From assembly GCF_905220415.1 (NCBI RefSeq), contig NC_059548.1, forward strand, positions 7,504,501-7,568,500: 64,000 bases of DNA. Direction: 5' to 3'. Under the pieces are notes generated by a model. That model saw nothing but the letters and a program-made list of their open reading frames with translations. It searched no databases and was not told where the DNA came from. The stretch is from Colias croceus. Lineage: Eukaryota; Arthropoda; Insecta; Lepidoptera; Pieridae. Position 1 is the stretch's first letter; every line of letters begins with the position of its first letter. The position numbers were made by a program, and so were the translations under genes. Of this stretch, positions 62,036 to 64,000 are shown piece after piece.

Positions 62036-62589
62036 CAAGTATCATCTGAAATATCACGAGTGCTTGATTTGCGTACAATTTTGTTGCGTACCTACTTGAG
62101 TTGGTAGGGCTTTCAAATATATACCTACAAATATATAGAGGTATTATACAATAACACCTTGTGGAGATTTCAATATCTTTTCACCTTTAATTAAATAACG
62201 AACTGGAACAGGATCTTATTCCTTTTGTTTTGTCGAAAGCGCTAAAATAATTTGCATACATGTTTTAGGGACAACAATTTCTCTTGATTCACTTTTAACA
62301 TGCGAGGGTATTAACACGAAAGTTCTATCGTGTTTTTTTTTTCTACTGAACCAATATTTTACGGATTGTTTTAAAAATGCCTAGGTTTTAAATGGCTGTC
62401 CGGTGATTATTAATTTGAATTGTATACATAATACCCTCAGACTTGCTTTACATGTAAGTGTCTTGTTTCGTTCATTTTTATGCAAAAACTACTCGCGCGC
62501 ATGTATTGTTATTTCTCTCTCTTTGTATGATACTGACGTTTCATCTCTGACGTTCCGTTTCGTTTCGTTTACCTACTTATTAAAAAAAA

Positions 62590-62930
62590 ATACATATATA
62601 TTCGGGTATTTCTGCATTTGGACCTTGCTGTCTCTAGCTGGGAACCGTCGATCGCCAGAAATTTTTCTATCACCATCGGTTACGGGCCGATCATCGTAGA
62701 TCTGTTGCCCTAATTGATTATCTTTACGGACATATCGGTTATCAGCTCTCTGTGTCCTGTCAGATCGAAACTTTTGTTAGTCTCTACCGGTAGTTGAACG
62801 TCGAGACGACCAAGACGTCTTGCTTCTTCGCTCCTACGTCGGTTCACCATCACTTACCTTCGGGATAATCATCTTTATCCAAAACTGTCGTAGTAGGATA
62901 GTAAGTTGTTTTCTTTTACTGCAGAGTAAC
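62590..62930 (-). other. Coding-like island, unrecognised and frame-broken
   Basis: On the minus strand an ATG near 62851 opens MVNRRRSEEARRLGRLDVQL and runs to a stop. After a one-base shift another frame carries RADNRYVRKDNQLGQQIYDD and DGDRKISGDRRFPARDSKV. A donor-like CCCGAAG/GTAAGT lies just upstream (about 62862). The block is richer in GC than its flanks and has protein-like charged composition. It could be a decayed retroelement gag-like piece or a gene fragment; I recognise no family. Confidence 0.25.
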
Positions 62931-64000
62931 ATATCGTTGACACGCTGTTAAGAGTCACGGTTCAAAATATAATTGTCATTCATTCAGCCTCTTTTATTAC
63001 GACAAAAGTGAATTGTCTCTAAAGTCAGAGACCTTATTTTGGAGACAGGGTGTCAGTGAACCATTTTCATAAACATTGTTATAATAAAAATTAAATAATG
63101 CGAAACAAAAGATTAGACTTAGGTAATAGATATATAAGTTAGGTATATTGAAAATATTATATTATTATGAGACGGATATTACATGGATTGGTATCACTAA
63201 AACAAAAAGACTATTCGTATATTTAAGTTTGCAAATAGAAGCAAGTTATTTTCGTAGAAAATAATTTTTAAACTTATACAAACAAACAAGACAAATACCC
63301 ATGATATAGCGGTCTTTCATCTTTCAAAAATAGTTTTAAATCTTCCGTTACTTAACAGAACAAACACGGTATTATAGTTGTTTATTTGAGAAAATATATT
63401 CAAAAAATATTATAATACTTAAAATGTGTAATGTATACTTTAAATGAGGAAGAACAATACAATTTAGCGTTGCATCGCTTTGTCGGAAGTCCGTTAGACA
63501 TTTAATATATACAAAACTGCATGCTACTATTCACGCCTGAAACTGAAAACGTGTGATTCAAGCCTGAACTGAAATGATCGGTTAGAGATATTGAAATTTG
63601 ACCACATTACAGTATATATTAAAGGATTTATAAGCAGATCACCTTGATGTCCTTCAATGCTATGTTAATCAAATTACCACAAGTGTTTACAAATAATATT
63701 AGATCAGACATCGATACTTCCTAAACAATATAATATTTTTGTAGCCGTTTGTTTATCCAATAGTTTTTATTTTCTTATGTTTATTGACCGATTGATTGGT
63801 CATATAGATTGCATGAAATTAGTGCAAAAATTTTCCCATTACATAGTATACAACAAAGTTGTTTCTCGCAGTCTATTGGTTATGTATGCTAAATCTTTAA
63901 AACTACGCACTATATAATAACAACTTCGAATTTTGACATATGGTTTTAAACGACGCTGGTTAGCCTGCGGGAAGGTTTGTATAGTAAAGGGGAACCCAGT

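Larger units (their letters stand above)
56307..64000. other. Gene-poor AT-rich region
   Basis: Apart from the repeats, hairpins and the doubtful island listed separately, I see no exon, RNA gene or regulatory structure that I can support. Undetected short exons of the kinase could lie here. Confidence 0.4.

Noticed and set aside
1..64000. CRISPR array, bacterial operon or defence system
   Set aside because: The spliced eukaryotic genes and insect repeats exclude it; the hairpins and tandem motifs lack repeat-spacer regularity.

Overview
This window is AT-rich nuclear DNA from an insect, most likely a lepidopteran (moth or butterfly). The evidence is: spliced protein-coding genes with GT-AG introns; insect gene families (a Methuselah-type GPCR, a divergent chemosensory ionotropic receptor, an S6KL/RSKR-type kinase); and dense fragments of repeats that look like lepidopteran RTE LINEs, piggyBac-like and pogo-like elements and MITEs. 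No species call is made. I saw no prokaryotic operon, CRISPR array or convincing functional tRNA/rRNA gene.

Layout. 1-14.9 kb: the 3' part of a Methuselah-like GPCR gene (+), seven visible exons carrying all seven membrane helices. The ectodomain mostly lies upstream, and the window opens on a splice donor. There are two candidate alternative last exons. 15-18 kb: repeat-rich spacer. 18.3-23.8 kb: a complete ten-exon CoA synthase gene (Coasy, +), with two MITE-type transposons inside introns. 24-28 kb: a transposon graveyard, with a decayed, internally deleted pogo-like transposase (-) and a GC-rich-ended MITE carrying a tRNA-like block. 28.5-30.6 kb: a complete two-exon divergent ionotropic receptor (+). 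30.7-34.1 kb: a piggyBac-like relic and two further MITEs. 34.25-45.07 kb: seven exons of an S6KL/RSKR (SgK494)-type protein kinase (+). Its C-lobe end is not visible. The intron between its activation loop and its APE motif contains a complete intronless Atg101 gene (+). 46.4-47.8 kb: a single-coding-exon gene (-) for a secreted, disordered, Ala/Glu/Lys/Ser/Pro-rich protein of unknown function. A probable non-coding leader exon and TATA box lie about 8.4 kb upstream, near 56.2 kb. 48-64 kb: gene-poor sequence with scattered repeats, apart from that candidate leader exon.

The genes do not form a pathway. Coasy (CoA synthesis), Atg101 (autophagy initiation) and S6KL are housekeeping or signalling genes. 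The GPCR, the receptor and the secreted protein belong to faster-evolving families. I did not find a clearly new biological system. The best leads are the secreted protein whose only two arginines form an R-V-V-R site, Atg101 nested in the kinase gene, the alternative GPCR tails, and a set of short perfect hairpins scattered through introns and spacers.
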